Translations under genes and position numbers: made by a program
Shown: positions 1 to 6,999 of the stretch, piece after piece
Layout: every line of letters starts with the position of its first letter
How positions within the stretch are numbered: the stretch's first letter is position 1
Origin: Clostridia bacterium BRH_c25
Lineage (GTDB): Bacteria; Bacillota_A; Clostridia; Lutisporales; Lutisporaceae
Assembly (NCBI GenBank): GCA_001515955.1
Contig: LOES01000184.1
Span: 1-28,775 of the forward strand
Direction: 5' to 3'
DNA: 28,775 bases
The notes under the pieces: model-generated
Told to the model about the DNA's origin: nothing
Database searches by the model: none
Seen by the model: only the letters and a program-made list of their open reading frames with translations

Positions 1-576
1 AACCTCTGAAGTCAGGGCAATATCATAGCCTTCCTTGGAGCCGTCGGCATCTATGCTGGTAAGGAGTATTTCACCGGCACCCAGCTGATAAACATTCCTG
101 CACCATTCCAGCACATCCATGCCGGTGCTGTTCCTGCCTCCGTGAGTATATACGTCCCAACCGTCTGCGACCGTCTTAAGCTTTGCGTCAACAGCAACTA
201 CAATACACTGGCTTCCGTATCTCTTTGCCGCTTCTTCAATCAGCTTTGGGTTCTTCACTGCCGCACTATTTAAAGACACCTTGTCTGCGCCTGCATGGAG
301 CAATGCGTCTATATCCTCAAGGCTGTTTATGCCTCCCCCCACTGTGAGAGGTATGAATACGTCCCTTGCAGTTGCCTTCACCACGTCAACCATAGTGCCT
401 CTGCTCTCTATAGATGCCGTTATGTCAAGAAATACAAGCTCATCTGCCCCTGCGGCATTATACACTACTGCCGCTTCAACAGGGTCTCCCGCATCTCTGA
501 GGTTATTAAAGCCAACTCCTTTTACCACTCTTCCGTTTTTTACATCAAGACATGGAATTATCCTTTTTGCCAGCAT
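1..576 (-). CDS. hisF: HisF, imidazole glycerol phosphate synthase cyclase subunit (3' end off the window)
   Basis: This is the cyclase half of IGP synthase. With ammonia from HisH it converts PRFAR to IGP and AICAR in the cytoplasm. The visible 192 residues start [11 protein letters not shown] and contain both catalytic aspartates of the (beta/alpha)8 barrel: D11, and D130 in VAVDAK. The phosphate-binding LTVGGGI loop lies near residue 78. The family is about 250 residues, so roughly 60 C-terminal residues lie beyond the left edge. The ATG follows the hisA stop by one base. Its ribosome binding site (GGAGGGG) lies inside the last hisA codons, so the two are probably translationally coupled. 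It is the most distal his gene visible; hisI/hisE may follow outside the window (inference). Confidence 0.97.
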   Translation of the reverse strand, partial: MLAKRIIPCLDVKNGRVVKGVGFNNLRDAGDPVEAAVVYNAAGADELVFLDITASIESRGTMVDVVKATARDVFIPLTVGGGINSLEDIDALLHAGADKVSLNSAAVKNPKLIEEAAKRYGSQCIVVAVDAKLKTVADGWDVYTHGGRNSTGMDVLEWCRNVYQLGAGEILLTSIDADGSKEGYDIALTSEV

Positions 577-577
577 A

Positions 578-1294
578 TTACCCCTCCACAGCCTTAAGGG
601 CGTCCTCCAGCTTTATGGCTCCTGCATACAAGGCTTTGCCTATTATTACTCCCTCTGCCCCTGTACTCTTGATAGCCAGAAGGTCGTCTATACTCTTGAC
701 CCCTCCTGATGCAGTTATCCTTGCCCCCTCAACATTACACATCTTTTCTATACCGCCGATGTTAGGCCCGCTCATCATTCCATCCCTGGAGATATCGGTA
801 TATATTATATTCTTGCAGCCTTTGGCTACAATCTTGTTTGCAAAGTTATAAGCACTGAATTCACTCACATTCACCCAGCCCTTTATGGCCACATAGCCGT
901 CTATGGCATCAATACTCACTGCAAGCCTATCCAGGTATTTTTTCAGGCCTTTTTCCAGAAGCTCTTCATCCAATACCGCACCGGTACCGATAATGACCTT
1001 TGCCGCCCCTGTATCTAATGCACTTGTCAAATCTTCAATGCTCCTCAACCCGCCTCCGATTTGTACGGGAATATTTACAGAATTTATTATTTTCTCAACT
1101 GCAGCCCTATTTCCCATTTTTCCATTGAAGGCTCCATCCAGATCAATAATGTGCAAGGCTTCTGCGCCCTTCTGTTCCCACATTTTTGCCGCATCCAGCG
1201 GATTTTCATAAAATACTTCCAGCTTTTCAAGGTTTCCCTCTTTAAGTCTCACACATTTTCCATCATAAATATCTACTGCCGGATAAATTTTCAT
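578..1294 (-). CDS. hisA: HisA, ProFAR isomerase
   Basis: This enzyme isomerises ProFAR to PRFAR, the step before IGP synthase. The 238-residue protein has the normal family length and starts [17 protein letters not shown]. The two acid/base aspartates of the barrel are D8 and D129 (in VSIDAID). Phosphate-binding glycine loops are seen at VQIGGGLRS (about 77-85) and in ITASGGVKS towards the C-terminus. The start ATG overlaps the hisH stop as ATGA, and AAGGAG lies 8 bases upstream within hisH. It is a homologue of HisF, with which it shares the barrel fold, but the N-terminus and the order H-A-F distinguish the two. Confidence 0.97.
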   Translation of the reverse strand: MKIYPAVDIYDGKCVRLKEGNLEKLEVFYENPLDAAKMWEQKGAEALHIIDLDGAFNGKMGNRAAVEKIINSVNIPVQIGGGLRSIEDLTSALDTGAAKVIIGTGAVLDEELLEKGLKKYLDRLAVSIDAIDGYVAIKGWVNVSEFSAYNFANKIVAKGCKNIIYTDISRDGMMSGPNIGGIEKMCNVEGARITASGGVKSIDDLLAIKSTGAEGVIIGKALYAGAIKLEDALKAVEG

Positions 1295-1899
1295 ACTACC
1301 ATCTCCTTAATATTTTTTAATATGGCAAGCCCGGTCTCTCCGCTTTTTTCAGGGTGAAACTGCAGCCCTATAATATTGTCTCTCATAACAACTGCCGGTA
1401 TGTCGGCTCCATAGCCGCTGACAGCGCATATATCTCTGCTGTCCTCTGTTCTTGCAAAGTAGGAATGGACATAATATACATAAGCCCCTTCATTAATTCC
1501 CTCAAGCACCTTGCACTCATTTTTCTTCTCCAGTGTATTCCAGCCCATGTGGGGAACCTTTACATTCTCCGGTATCCTGTCCACCCAGCCTTTAAAGAGC
1601 CCCAACCCTTCAAACCTTCCGCCCTCGGTACTGTAATCAAACATCAGCTGCATACCAAGGCATATTCCCAGTATCAGCTTACCTTTAGCCGCTTGCTTCA
1701 ATATCACTTTGTCCAGCTCTTCAGCCGAAATATTCGAGGCGGCATCGCAGAAGGCACCTACCCCCGGAAGGACAATCCCGGAGCAGCTGTCAAGCACTCC
1801 TGCGTCCTTGGAAACCACAGTATCAGCCTCCAGATACTCAAAGGCCTTTTTCAGGCTGTATATATTGCCTACACCATAATCAACAATTCCCAGCTTCAT
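1291..1899 (-). CDS. hisH: HisH, glutaminase subunit of IGP synthase
   Basis: This class I glutamine amidotransferase makes ammonia from glutamine and passes it to HisF. In the 202 residues the catalytic triad is visible: C80 in GICLGMQLMF, with H182 and E184 in FHPEKSG. The oxyanion-loop region LPGVGAF is near residue 45. The length is typical for bacterial HisH. It begins 3 bases after hisB ends and overlaps hisA by 4 bases (ATGA). The adjacency of H, A and F fits the HisHF heterodimer. Confidence 0.97.
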   Translation of the reverse strand: MKLGIVDYGVGNIYSLKKAFEYLEADTVVSKDAGVLDSCSGIVLPGVGAFCDAASNISAEELDKVILKQAAKGKLILGICLGMQLMFDYSTEGGRFEGLGLFKGWVDRIPENVKVPHMGWNTLEKKNECKVLEGINEGAYVYYVHSYFARTEDSRDICAVSGYGADIPAVVMRDNIIGLQFHPEKSGETGLAILKNIKEMVV

Positions 1900-1902
1900 A
1901 GC

Positions 1903-2502
1903 CTATATACACCCCTTTGTAGAGGGCAAGCCCTGAGTATCATCCACCCGCAAAGCTTCCTTCAGCGCCCTTGCAACGGCCTTGAATATGCATTCAGCAT
2001 TGTGGTGGGCATTTTCTCCATACATCAAATTGATATGCAGTGTTATAAAGGAGTTGCTTACAAAGGCCTTGAAGAATTCTTTAATGTTCTCTGTGTCAAA
2101 ATCTCCTATACTGCCCTGCAGCGGGCTGCAGTTATATACAAGATTCGCCCTCCCGCAGAAATCCACCGCTGTCATACAAAGGGAGTCATCCATGGGGAGT
2201 ATTATACTTCCATATCTTGCAATGCCGATCTTATTCCCGGTGCATTGGAGCAATACCTTTCCCAGTACTATTCCCACATCCTCAACAGTATGATGCAAAT
2301 CCACCTGTATATCTCCTTTCGCCTTGACAACAAGGTCAAATCCGCTGTGCCTGCCCAGCTGCTCCAGCATGTGGTCGAAGAAAGGTGCCCCTGTGTCTAT
2401 ATCGTATGTACCGCTTCCATCCAGGTCGAACCTTACATACACATCAGTCTCATTTGTCTTCCTGGATAATTCGGCAATTCTTTGTTCAACATGCTCCTTC
2501 AT
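1903..2502 (-). CDS. hisB: HisB, monofunctional imidazoleglycerol-phosphate dehydratase
   Basis: This enzyme dehydrates IGP to imidazole acetol phosphate. The 199-residue protein is the monofunctional form; no HAD-type histidinol phosphatase domain is fused as in enterobacteria. Metal-binding histidine-rich signatures are visible: FFDHMLEQLGRHSG (about 41-54), DLHHTVEDVG (about 67-76) and GENAHHNAE (about 160-168). An AAGGAGG site lies 6 bases before the ATG, inside the end of hisC, giving a 17-base overlap with that gene. No histidinol-phosphatase gene is seen in the window, so that step must be encoded elsewhere. Confidence 0.97.
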   Translation of the reverse strand: MKEHVEQRIAELSRKTNETDVYVRFDLDGSGTYDIDTGAPFFDHMLEQLGRHSGFDLVVKAKGDIQVDLHHTVEDVGIVLGKVLLQCTGNKIGIARYGSIILPMDDSLCMTAVDFCGRANLVYNCSPLQGSIGDFDTENIKEFFKAFVSNSFITLHINLMYGENAHHNAECIFKAVARALKEALRVDDTQGLPSTKGCI

Positions 2503-3553
2503 ACAGCACCTCCTTTACTATTTCATAGAATCTGTCGTTCTCCGAAGGGCTGCCAATTGTAACCCTAAGGCAGTCCTTAAGTGCCGGATCTGAAAAGTTT
2601 CTTATATAAATCCCCGCTTTTCGGAGGCTATCAAGTATTTCCCCTGACTTTGGTGCTCGCAGCAGTATAAAATTGCTCCGGGATTCAAAGCATTGAATTC
2701 CTTTCAGCTCCGCAAGCCGTGCGGCAAGCTTTTCCCTCTCAGCTTTTATTATTTCAACTCTTTCTGTCATTGTATCCTTATCCTCCAAAACCTCTATCGC
2801 CGCAGCTTGTGCAAATGCATTTACATTGAAGGGGGAACGGACTCTGTCAATAAAGCTTATAACCTGCGGGCAGGAGAGCATATAGCCCACTCTTAGTCCG
2901 GCTATTCCAAAAGCTTTGGAGAGTGTCCTCAATATTATGAGGTTGTCATACCTGGAAAGAAGCCCTGCAGCAGTCAAGCCTGAGAATTCGTAGTATGCCT
3001 CATCAACTATTACTAAACCGGAGGCCTCCTTCAGTATCTGTTCTATCTCTTCCAACTCAAAACAGCTGCCGGTAGGATTGTTGGGATTGCATAAAATTAC
3101 AAGCTTGGGTCTTTCTCTTTTGAGACCGGTTATAAATTCATCCAGCTTGAGTTCAAAATTGCTGTCCGAGCTATATTCCCATATTGCTGCTCCGCAGATG
3201 GTTCCGTATATTTTGTACATTGAAAACGTAGGGTTATACATAGCCATAGTGTCTCCCGGATCAATAAATGCCTGAAGAATCACATTTATAAGCTCATCAG
3301 AACCGTTGCCTATGGCAATACGCCCTGTATTGATACCTGTATAATTTGAAACCGCTGTTTTAAGCTCTGTGCAGTTGCTGTCGGGGTAGCGGTTGAACTC
3401 CATCGTTCTTATCCTCTTGATAAGAGCTTCCTTTACTCTCTCATTCAAGCTCCAGGGTATTTCGTTTTTATCAAGAGCTATGCCGGAAAGCTTGGGTTCC
3501 ACCTTATAGCTTTCAATCTCAAGAGCTTTTTTTGAAACTAACTTATCTATCAT
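2486..3553 (-). CDS. hisC: HisC, histidinol-phosphate aminotransferase
   Basis: This PLP enzyme converts imidazole acetol phosphate and glutamate to histidinol phosphate. It belongs to the class I/II aminotransferase fold. Visible motifs include NPNNPTG (about 156-162), DEAYYEF (about 184-190) and the PLP-binding lysine in RTLSKAFGIAGLRVGY (about K213). RSPFNVN follows shortly after. I chose ATG at 3553 over an in-frame TTG two codons earlier because GAGG lies 7 bases before the ATG but almost touches the TTG. The protein is then 355 residues. It overlaps hisD by 11 bases and hisB by 17. His operon context separates it from other PLP aminotransferases. Confidence 0.96.
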   Translation of the reverse strand: MIDKLVSKKALEIESYKVEPKLSGIALDKNEIPWSLNERVKEALIKRIRTMEFNRYPDSNCTELKTAVSNYTGINTGRIAIGNGSDELINVILQAFIDPGDTMAMYNPTFSMYKIYGTICGAAIWEYSSDSNFELKLDEFITGLKRERPKLVILCNPNNPTGSCFELEEIEQILKEASGLVIVDEAYYEFSGLTAAGLLSRYDNLIILRTLSKAFGIAGLRVGYMLSCPQVISFIDRVRSPFNVNAFAQAAAIEVLEDKDTMTERVEIIKAEREKLAARLAELKGIQCFESRSNFILLRAPKSGEILDSLRKAGIYIRNFSDPALKDCLRVTIGSPSENDRFYEIVKEVLYEGAC

Positions 3554-4838
3554 ATTCAAGCCTCACTTTCAGTGCATTTGCATGGGCCTCCAGGCCCTCT
3601 GCTTCTGCAATTGTTATTGCGGCAGGCCCAAAGACCGCCAAATCCTCTTTACTGTAATATATCAAGCTTGACCTTTTCTGAAAATCCCTTGTTGAAAGGG
3701 GTGAAAAGAAAGCTGCAGTGCCATAGGTCGGCAGCACATGATTGGGACCGGCAATGTAATCACCTATGGGCTCTGTGGAATAACCTCCAAGAAAAATAGC
3801 TCCTGCATTTTTGATATTCTTTAATACCTTGAAAGGGTTTTCCGTTATGATCTCCAAATGCTCAGGGGCAATTCTGTTTATTATTTCCGCGGCTTTCTCA
3901 ATATCATCAACCACAATAACTGCTGAGTTATTTTCCAGCGCCTTGCTTATTATGCTCTTTCTTTTCATACCGGCAAGCTGTCTTTCTATTTCCGCATTTA
4001 CGCTGTCCGCAAAAGCCCTTGAATCAGTCACCAAAAAACATCTGGCCATTTCATCATGCTCTGCCTGGGACAGCATATCAGCTGCAACCCAGCCCGCATT
4101 TGCGCTGCTGTCCGCAACTACCGCAATTTCACTGGGCCCCGCTATCATATCAATGTCAACAAATCCATATACCTCTCTCTTTGCAGCTGCCACATAAGCG
4201 TTACCCGGCCCTACTATCTTGTCCACCTTCGGTATGGTCTCAGTTCCAAAGGCTGCTGCCGCCACTCCCTGGGCACCTCCTGCCCTGAAGATCCTGTCAA
4301 TCCCCAGAAGCTTTGCCGTTACTGCTATATACGGATTGATACCCCCATCGGGAGAAGGAGGGGTCAATATGATTATTTCTCTGACTCCCGCAATTATGGC
4401 GGGTACCGCACACATTACCACAGTGGAAGGGTATGAAGCTTTCCCTCCGGGTACATATATTGCAGCCCTGTCTATAGGAGTAACTCTGCTGCCCAGTACA
4501 CTGCCGTTATCGGTCATTATGCTGAAGTCCTTGTCGGCCAACTCTTTGTGATATCTTTTCACATTGGCTATACTCTTATTTATTGCTGCTATAAAGTCAT
4601 CCTCTGCTTTCCCTGCCGCAGTCTCCAGCTCACCGGCACTGATCCGGAAACCTCCTGTGTCCTTCACATTATCAAAGCTCCTGCTGTACTCAAGGACTGC
4701 ACTGTCCCCCCTGTCTCTGACATCCTGTACTATTTTTTTCACAGTGGCAGTCACTTCTTCAGGTATGAAGCTATCTCCCTTTTTGTTCAAAAAGCTCTCA
4801 TCGCCGCTTTTATCCTCCCATGACACTATTCTGAGCAA
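3543..4838 (-). CDS. hisD: HisD, histidinol dehydrogenase (TTG start)
   Basis: This zinc enzyme carries out the last two NAD-dependent oxidations, from histidinol to histidine. Numbered from the proposed start, the zinc ligands Q258 and H261 lie in SQAEHDE. The catalytic pair E326/H327 lies in IAPEHLE, with further ligands D360 and H419 (EAHANAL). These match the family positions closely. An in-frame GTG at 4847 is possible, but AAGGAGG abuts it. The same site lies 8 bases before TTG at 4838, which is the better start and gives LLRIVSW as the N-terminus and 431 residues. The gene overlaps hisG by 29 bases. Confidence 0.96.
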   Translation of the reverse strand: MLRIVSWEDKSGDESFLNKKGDSFIPEEVTATVKKIVQDVRDRGDSAVLEYSRSFDNVKDTGGFRISAGELETAAGKAEDDFIAAINKSIANVKRYHKELADKDFSIMTDNGSVLGSRVTPIDRAAIYVPGGKASYPSTVVMCAVPAIIAGVREIIILTPPSPDGGINPYIAVTAKLLGIDRIFRAGGAQGVAAAAFGTETIPKVDKIVGPGNAYVAAAKREVYGFVDIDMIAGPSEIAVVADSSANAGWVAADMLSQAEHDEMARCFLVTDSRAFADSVNAEIERQLAGMKRKSIISKALENNSAVIVVDDIEKAAEIINRIAPEHLEIITENPFKVLKNIKNAGAIFLGGYSTEPIGDYIAGPNHVLPTYGTAAFFSPLSTRDFQKRSSLIYYSKEDLAVFGPAAITIAEAEGLEAHANALKVRLEYDR

Positions 4839-5469
4839 GGGCCTCACCTCCTTCGATGGTCGTACTTACAGCTGTTACAAAGTTGTTTATGCTTTTATTT
4901 TTCAGCTTGTAGCTGACCTTGTTCACTACCATTCTCGCTGTTATATCGCAAATATCCTCGTATACAATAAGGCCGTTCTCCTTCAATGTTCTTCCGCTTT
5001 CCACAATATCAACTATTGCATCCGACAGTCCTACAATGGGGGCAAGCTCTATTGAGCCATCAAGCTTTATTATTTCTACAGACTCTGATTTTCTGTTGAA
5101 ATATTCTGCTGCGATTTTGGGGTATTTGGTTGCGATCTTTCTTACTATAGGCCTCACCTGATTCTTCTCTGCAGGACCTGCCAGAACCATCCTGCAGCCG
5201 CAGGTTTTCAAGTCCAGTATTTCATATACCTGATTTTGGGTCTCCATAAGTACATCCTTTCCCACGATACCTACATCTGCCGCTCCGCTGCCCACATACA
5301 CCGGAACATCGGAAGGCTTTACCAGAAAAAATTCCACTTCCATGTCCTTATCAGTAAAAACAAGCTTTCTGGATTTCAGATTGATTATGTTTCTATACTC
5401 CCTTGTATCAAGCAGAAGCTCACTTACTTTTTCAGCTATCCGACCTTTTGCAACAGCTATTTTCAACAT
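4810..5469 (-). CDS. hisG: HisG, ATP phosphoribosyltransferase catalytic subunit, short form
   Basis: This enzyme commits ATP and PRPP to histidine synthesis. The protein is about 219 residues, starts MLKIAVAKGRI and ends without the C-terminal ACT-like regulatory domain of long HisG. It is therefore the HisG-S form, which needs HisZ for activity and feedback control; hisZ is immediately upstream. The PRPP-binding region is around IVDIVESGRTLKENGL. ATG at 5469 was chosen over GTG at 5478 because AAGGAG lies 8 bases before the ATG. There is a 19-base gap from hisZ, and the 3' end overlaps hisD. Confidence 0.97.
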   Translation of the reverse strand: MLKIAVAKGRIAEKVSELLLDTREYRNIINLKSRKLVFTDKDMEVEFFLVKPSDVPVYVGSGAADVGIVGKDVLMETQNQVYEILDLKTCGCRMVLAGPAEKNQVRPIVRKIATKYPKIAAEYFNRKSESVEIIKLDGSIELAPIVGLSDAIVDIVESGRTLKENGLIVYEDICDITARMVVNKVSYKLKNKSINNFVTAVSTTIEGGEALAQNSVMGG

Positions 5470-5488
5470 TTGCACCACTCCTTCTTAT

Positions 5489-6658
5489 TCACTCAAAATT
5501 AATTATTTTATCATAGCCATATTGTCTGCAGTACTGTCCGGGATCCGTTATGTCCCTGTAGTTCATGAGATTTACAGTTATTCCCTGCTTTCTGCAGCCT
5601 TCGGAATACTCCAGGGCTTCAATAAATCGCTTGTCGCTGAATATGGCCAATACCTTATGCTCCTGCTCCCGACTGATGCTCTCCATTTCAGCTGCTTCAA
5701 TCATACTGTCAACATATATTGCAAACCCTGCTGCAGTCGTATTTATGCCCAACTCCTCAAGCAAGTCGTCATATCTGCCTCCTGAAATAACCACATCACT
5801 TGTTCCCTGGGCATATGTCTTGAAGATCAATCCCGTATAATATTTCATGTTTCCGGTCATCCCTGCGTCTATTATCAGATTGGATTCCAGACCCATATCC
5901 TTGCACCTTTCGCAAATTTCGAGCAGATAGTCGGCAGATTCCTTCACAGTCTCATTGATTATGATTTCATCCATTCTTTTAAAAATGTCCTCAGGCCTTC
6001 CGAAAAAACATGGAAGCTTGCAGATTATTTCCTTGTACCTGCTTTCAATAGGAAGACCGGCTACCTCTCTCTCAAGCTCTACAAGATTTTTTTCACTTAT
6101 GAGGGAACTTATGTAGGCTTTCTTTTCCTCCTGTAAGGGAAGCTCTTCGAAAATACCTTTGATTATTCCTGCATGGCCTATGTCTATCTTGTAGTCTGAA
6201 ACTCCGGCTTCCCTTAAGCTCTCCTTGGCCATGCTTATAATCTCAATATCCAGCCACTTTCCGGAGCATCCGAATATTTCCGCCCCAACCTGGCTGAATT
6301 CCCTGCCTGCTCTCCGCTTCTTCTTATCCGCCCGGTATACATTCCCCATATAAAACAGCTTCAAAGGCTTCTGCTGTTCTTTCAGCTTTGTGGCAACGAC
6401 TCTGACAGTCGGAATTGTCATATCCGGTCTTAAAACTATTACTCTTCCGTCTCTGTCAATTGTTTTTATGATACTTTCATCATCAACCGGTGATATGTCC
6501 CCTGAAAACAGCTCATGATATTCAAACAGCGGCGTTTCTATACGGCAGAATCCACAGGACTGCATATAGTGCTGCAGCTTTTCCTGCAATACAGTTCTTT
6601 TGCTGCTTTCGTCAATAAGGATGTCCCTCATACCCTGAGGGATTCCGATGCTTTGCAT
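5489..6658 (-). CDS. hisZ: HisZ, ATP phosphoribosyltransferase regulatory subunit
   Basis: This histidyl-tRNA-synthetase paralogue forms a complex with short HisG and acts as its regulatory partner. The 389-residue protein starts with a class II synthetase-like segment (IPQGMRDILIDES). It has a motif-2-like region, VLRPDMTIPTVRVVATKL, followed by FYMGNVYR near 105. FSQVGAEIFG lies at about 121-130 and VISGGRYDDLLEELG in the C-terminal half of the catalytic-like domain. The C-terminal anticodon-binding domain of true HisRS is not seen. It is the first structural gene of the operon, about 250 bases downstream of the attenuator leader peptide start. The ATG has AAGGGAG about 12 bases upstream, a rather long spacing. 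Confidence 0.95.
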   Translation of the reverse strand: MQSIGIPQGMRDILIDESSKRTVLQEKLQHYMQSCGFCRIETPLFEYHELFSGDISPVDDESIIKTIDRDGRVIVLRPDMTIPTVRVVATKLKEQQKPLKLFYMGNVYRADKKKRRAGREFSQVGAEIFGCSGKWLDIEIISMAKESLREAGVSDYKIDIGHAGIIKGIFEELPLQEEKKAYISSLISEKNLVELEREVAGLPIESRYKEIICKLPCFFGRPEDIFKRMDEIIINETVKESADYLLEICERCKDMGLESNLIIDAGMTGNMKYYTGLIFKTYAQGTSDVVISGGRYDDLLEELGINTTAAGFAIYVDSMIEAAEMESISREQEHKVLAIFSDKRFIEALEYSEGCRKQGITVNLMNYRDITDPGQYCRQYGYDKIINFE

Positions 6659-6705
6659 AGCTTGATCCCACTCCCTTTTTAAATTTGAAATTTTAATATT
6701 AATGT

Positions 6706-6728
6706 GCGGGCGAACACTGTTCGCCCCT
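6706..6728. repeat. REP-like palindrome in the hisZ 5' leader
   Basis: A perfect inverted repeat with 8-base arms, GGGCGAAC and GTTCGCCC, has a 3-base loop and is followed on the plus strand by CTAC. It lies between the attenuator terminator and hisZ. Palindromes of the GTAGGGGCGAAC...GTTCGCCC type are familiar dispersed intergenic elements in many bacteria. There is no T-tract, so I do not call it a terminator. In the transcript it would fold about 50 bases before the hisZ start. Confidence 0.6.
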
Positions 6729-6748
6729 ACGATTATTGCATCATAGAT

Positions 6749-6788
6749 AAAACAAAACCCCGCAGGTATAATTTACCTACGGGGTTTT
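6749..6788 (-). terminator. Intrinsic terminator of the his attenuator
   Basis: On the minus strand CCCCGTAGGTA (6784-6774) pairs with TACCTGCGGGG (6768-6758). This gives 11 pairs, one of them G-U, around a 5-base loop AATTA. The tail TTTTGTTTT (6757-6749) follows. Flanking A and T runs make the hairpin look active in both directions, so it may also stop plus-strand transcription. It lies between the histidine leader peptide and hisZ, where an attenuator terminator belongs. Confidence 0.85.
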
Positions 6789-6863
6789 TTAATATTGCAT
6801 CCCATAGGCACAAGCACAAATAGCACTCATGCCCAGGGAAAATTTCCTGAAAGGCTTAAGTGC
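6774..6863 (-). promoter_or_regulatory. Alternative hairpins of the his attenuator
   Basis: Five segments on the minus-strand transcript can pair in competing ways. Segment 1 (6863-6853, GCACTTAAGCC) pairs with segment 2 (6833-6823, GGCATGAGTGC) over 10 of 11 positions. Segment 2 also pairs with segment 3 (6817-6807, GTGCTTGTGCC) over 11 positions, including four G-U pairs. The stretch TGCCTATGGG (6810-6801) overlaps segment 3 and pairs over 10 positions with CCCGTAGGTA (6783-6774), the 5' arm of the terminator. A plausible reading follows. A ribosome stalled at the His codons leaves segment 1 free, so 1:2 and the antiterminator form. A ribosome at the leader stop codon covers segment 1, so 2:3 and the terminator form. 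The pairings are seen; the switching logic is inference. Confidence 0.65.
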
Positions 6864-6912
6864 TCTGTCTATGATGATGCATCCTGTTTGTCAAGTAATT
6901 TATGGTATTCAT
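6856..6912 (-). CDS. hisL: Histidine-rich leader peptide of the his operon
   Basis: The ORF encodes MNTINYLTNRMHHHRQST, 18 residues, with three consecutive CAT histidine codons at positions 12-14. GGAG lies 8 bases before the ATG. The start is about 36 bases downstream of the predicted transcription start and the stop is about 70 bases before the intrinsic terminator. The position and the run of the operon's own end-product amino acid are those of an attenuation leader peptide, as in enterobacterial HisL. The peptide shows no sequence similarity to E. coli HisL apart from the His run. The symbol is given by analogy. The stop codon falls inside the first hairpin arm, which suits ribosome-controlled folding. 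Confidence 0.75.
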   Translation of the reverse strand: MNTINYLTNRMHHHRQST

Positions 6913-6954
6913 AAAATCAGCTCCGTTATCTTTATGGAAAGTTGGTTTTCATAT

Positions 6955-6984
6955 ACTATAATACAAAATAAGCCTATCTGTCAA
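6955..6984 (-). promoter_or_regulatory. Sigma-A-type promoter of the his operon
   Basis: A perfect -35 box TTGACA (6984-6979) is separated by 18 bases from TATAGT (6960-6955, five of six matches). Transcription would start near 6948, about 36 bases before the leader peptide. The -35 box is 16 bases beyond the stop of the M32 peptidase gene, so the his operon appears to have its own promoter. Confidence 0.8.
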
Positions 6985-6999
6985 TAAGATATTTGATAT

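Noticed and set aside
1354..2469. 371-codon plus-strand open frame
   Set aside because: It lies antisense to hisH and hisB, both with full active-site motifs; its Cys/Tyr/His-rich sequence resembles no protein.
6659..6999. T-box riboswitch upstream of hisZ
   Set aside because: I looked on the minus strand for the AGGGTGGNACCGCG-type core and did not find it; a leader peptide with His codons explains the region better.
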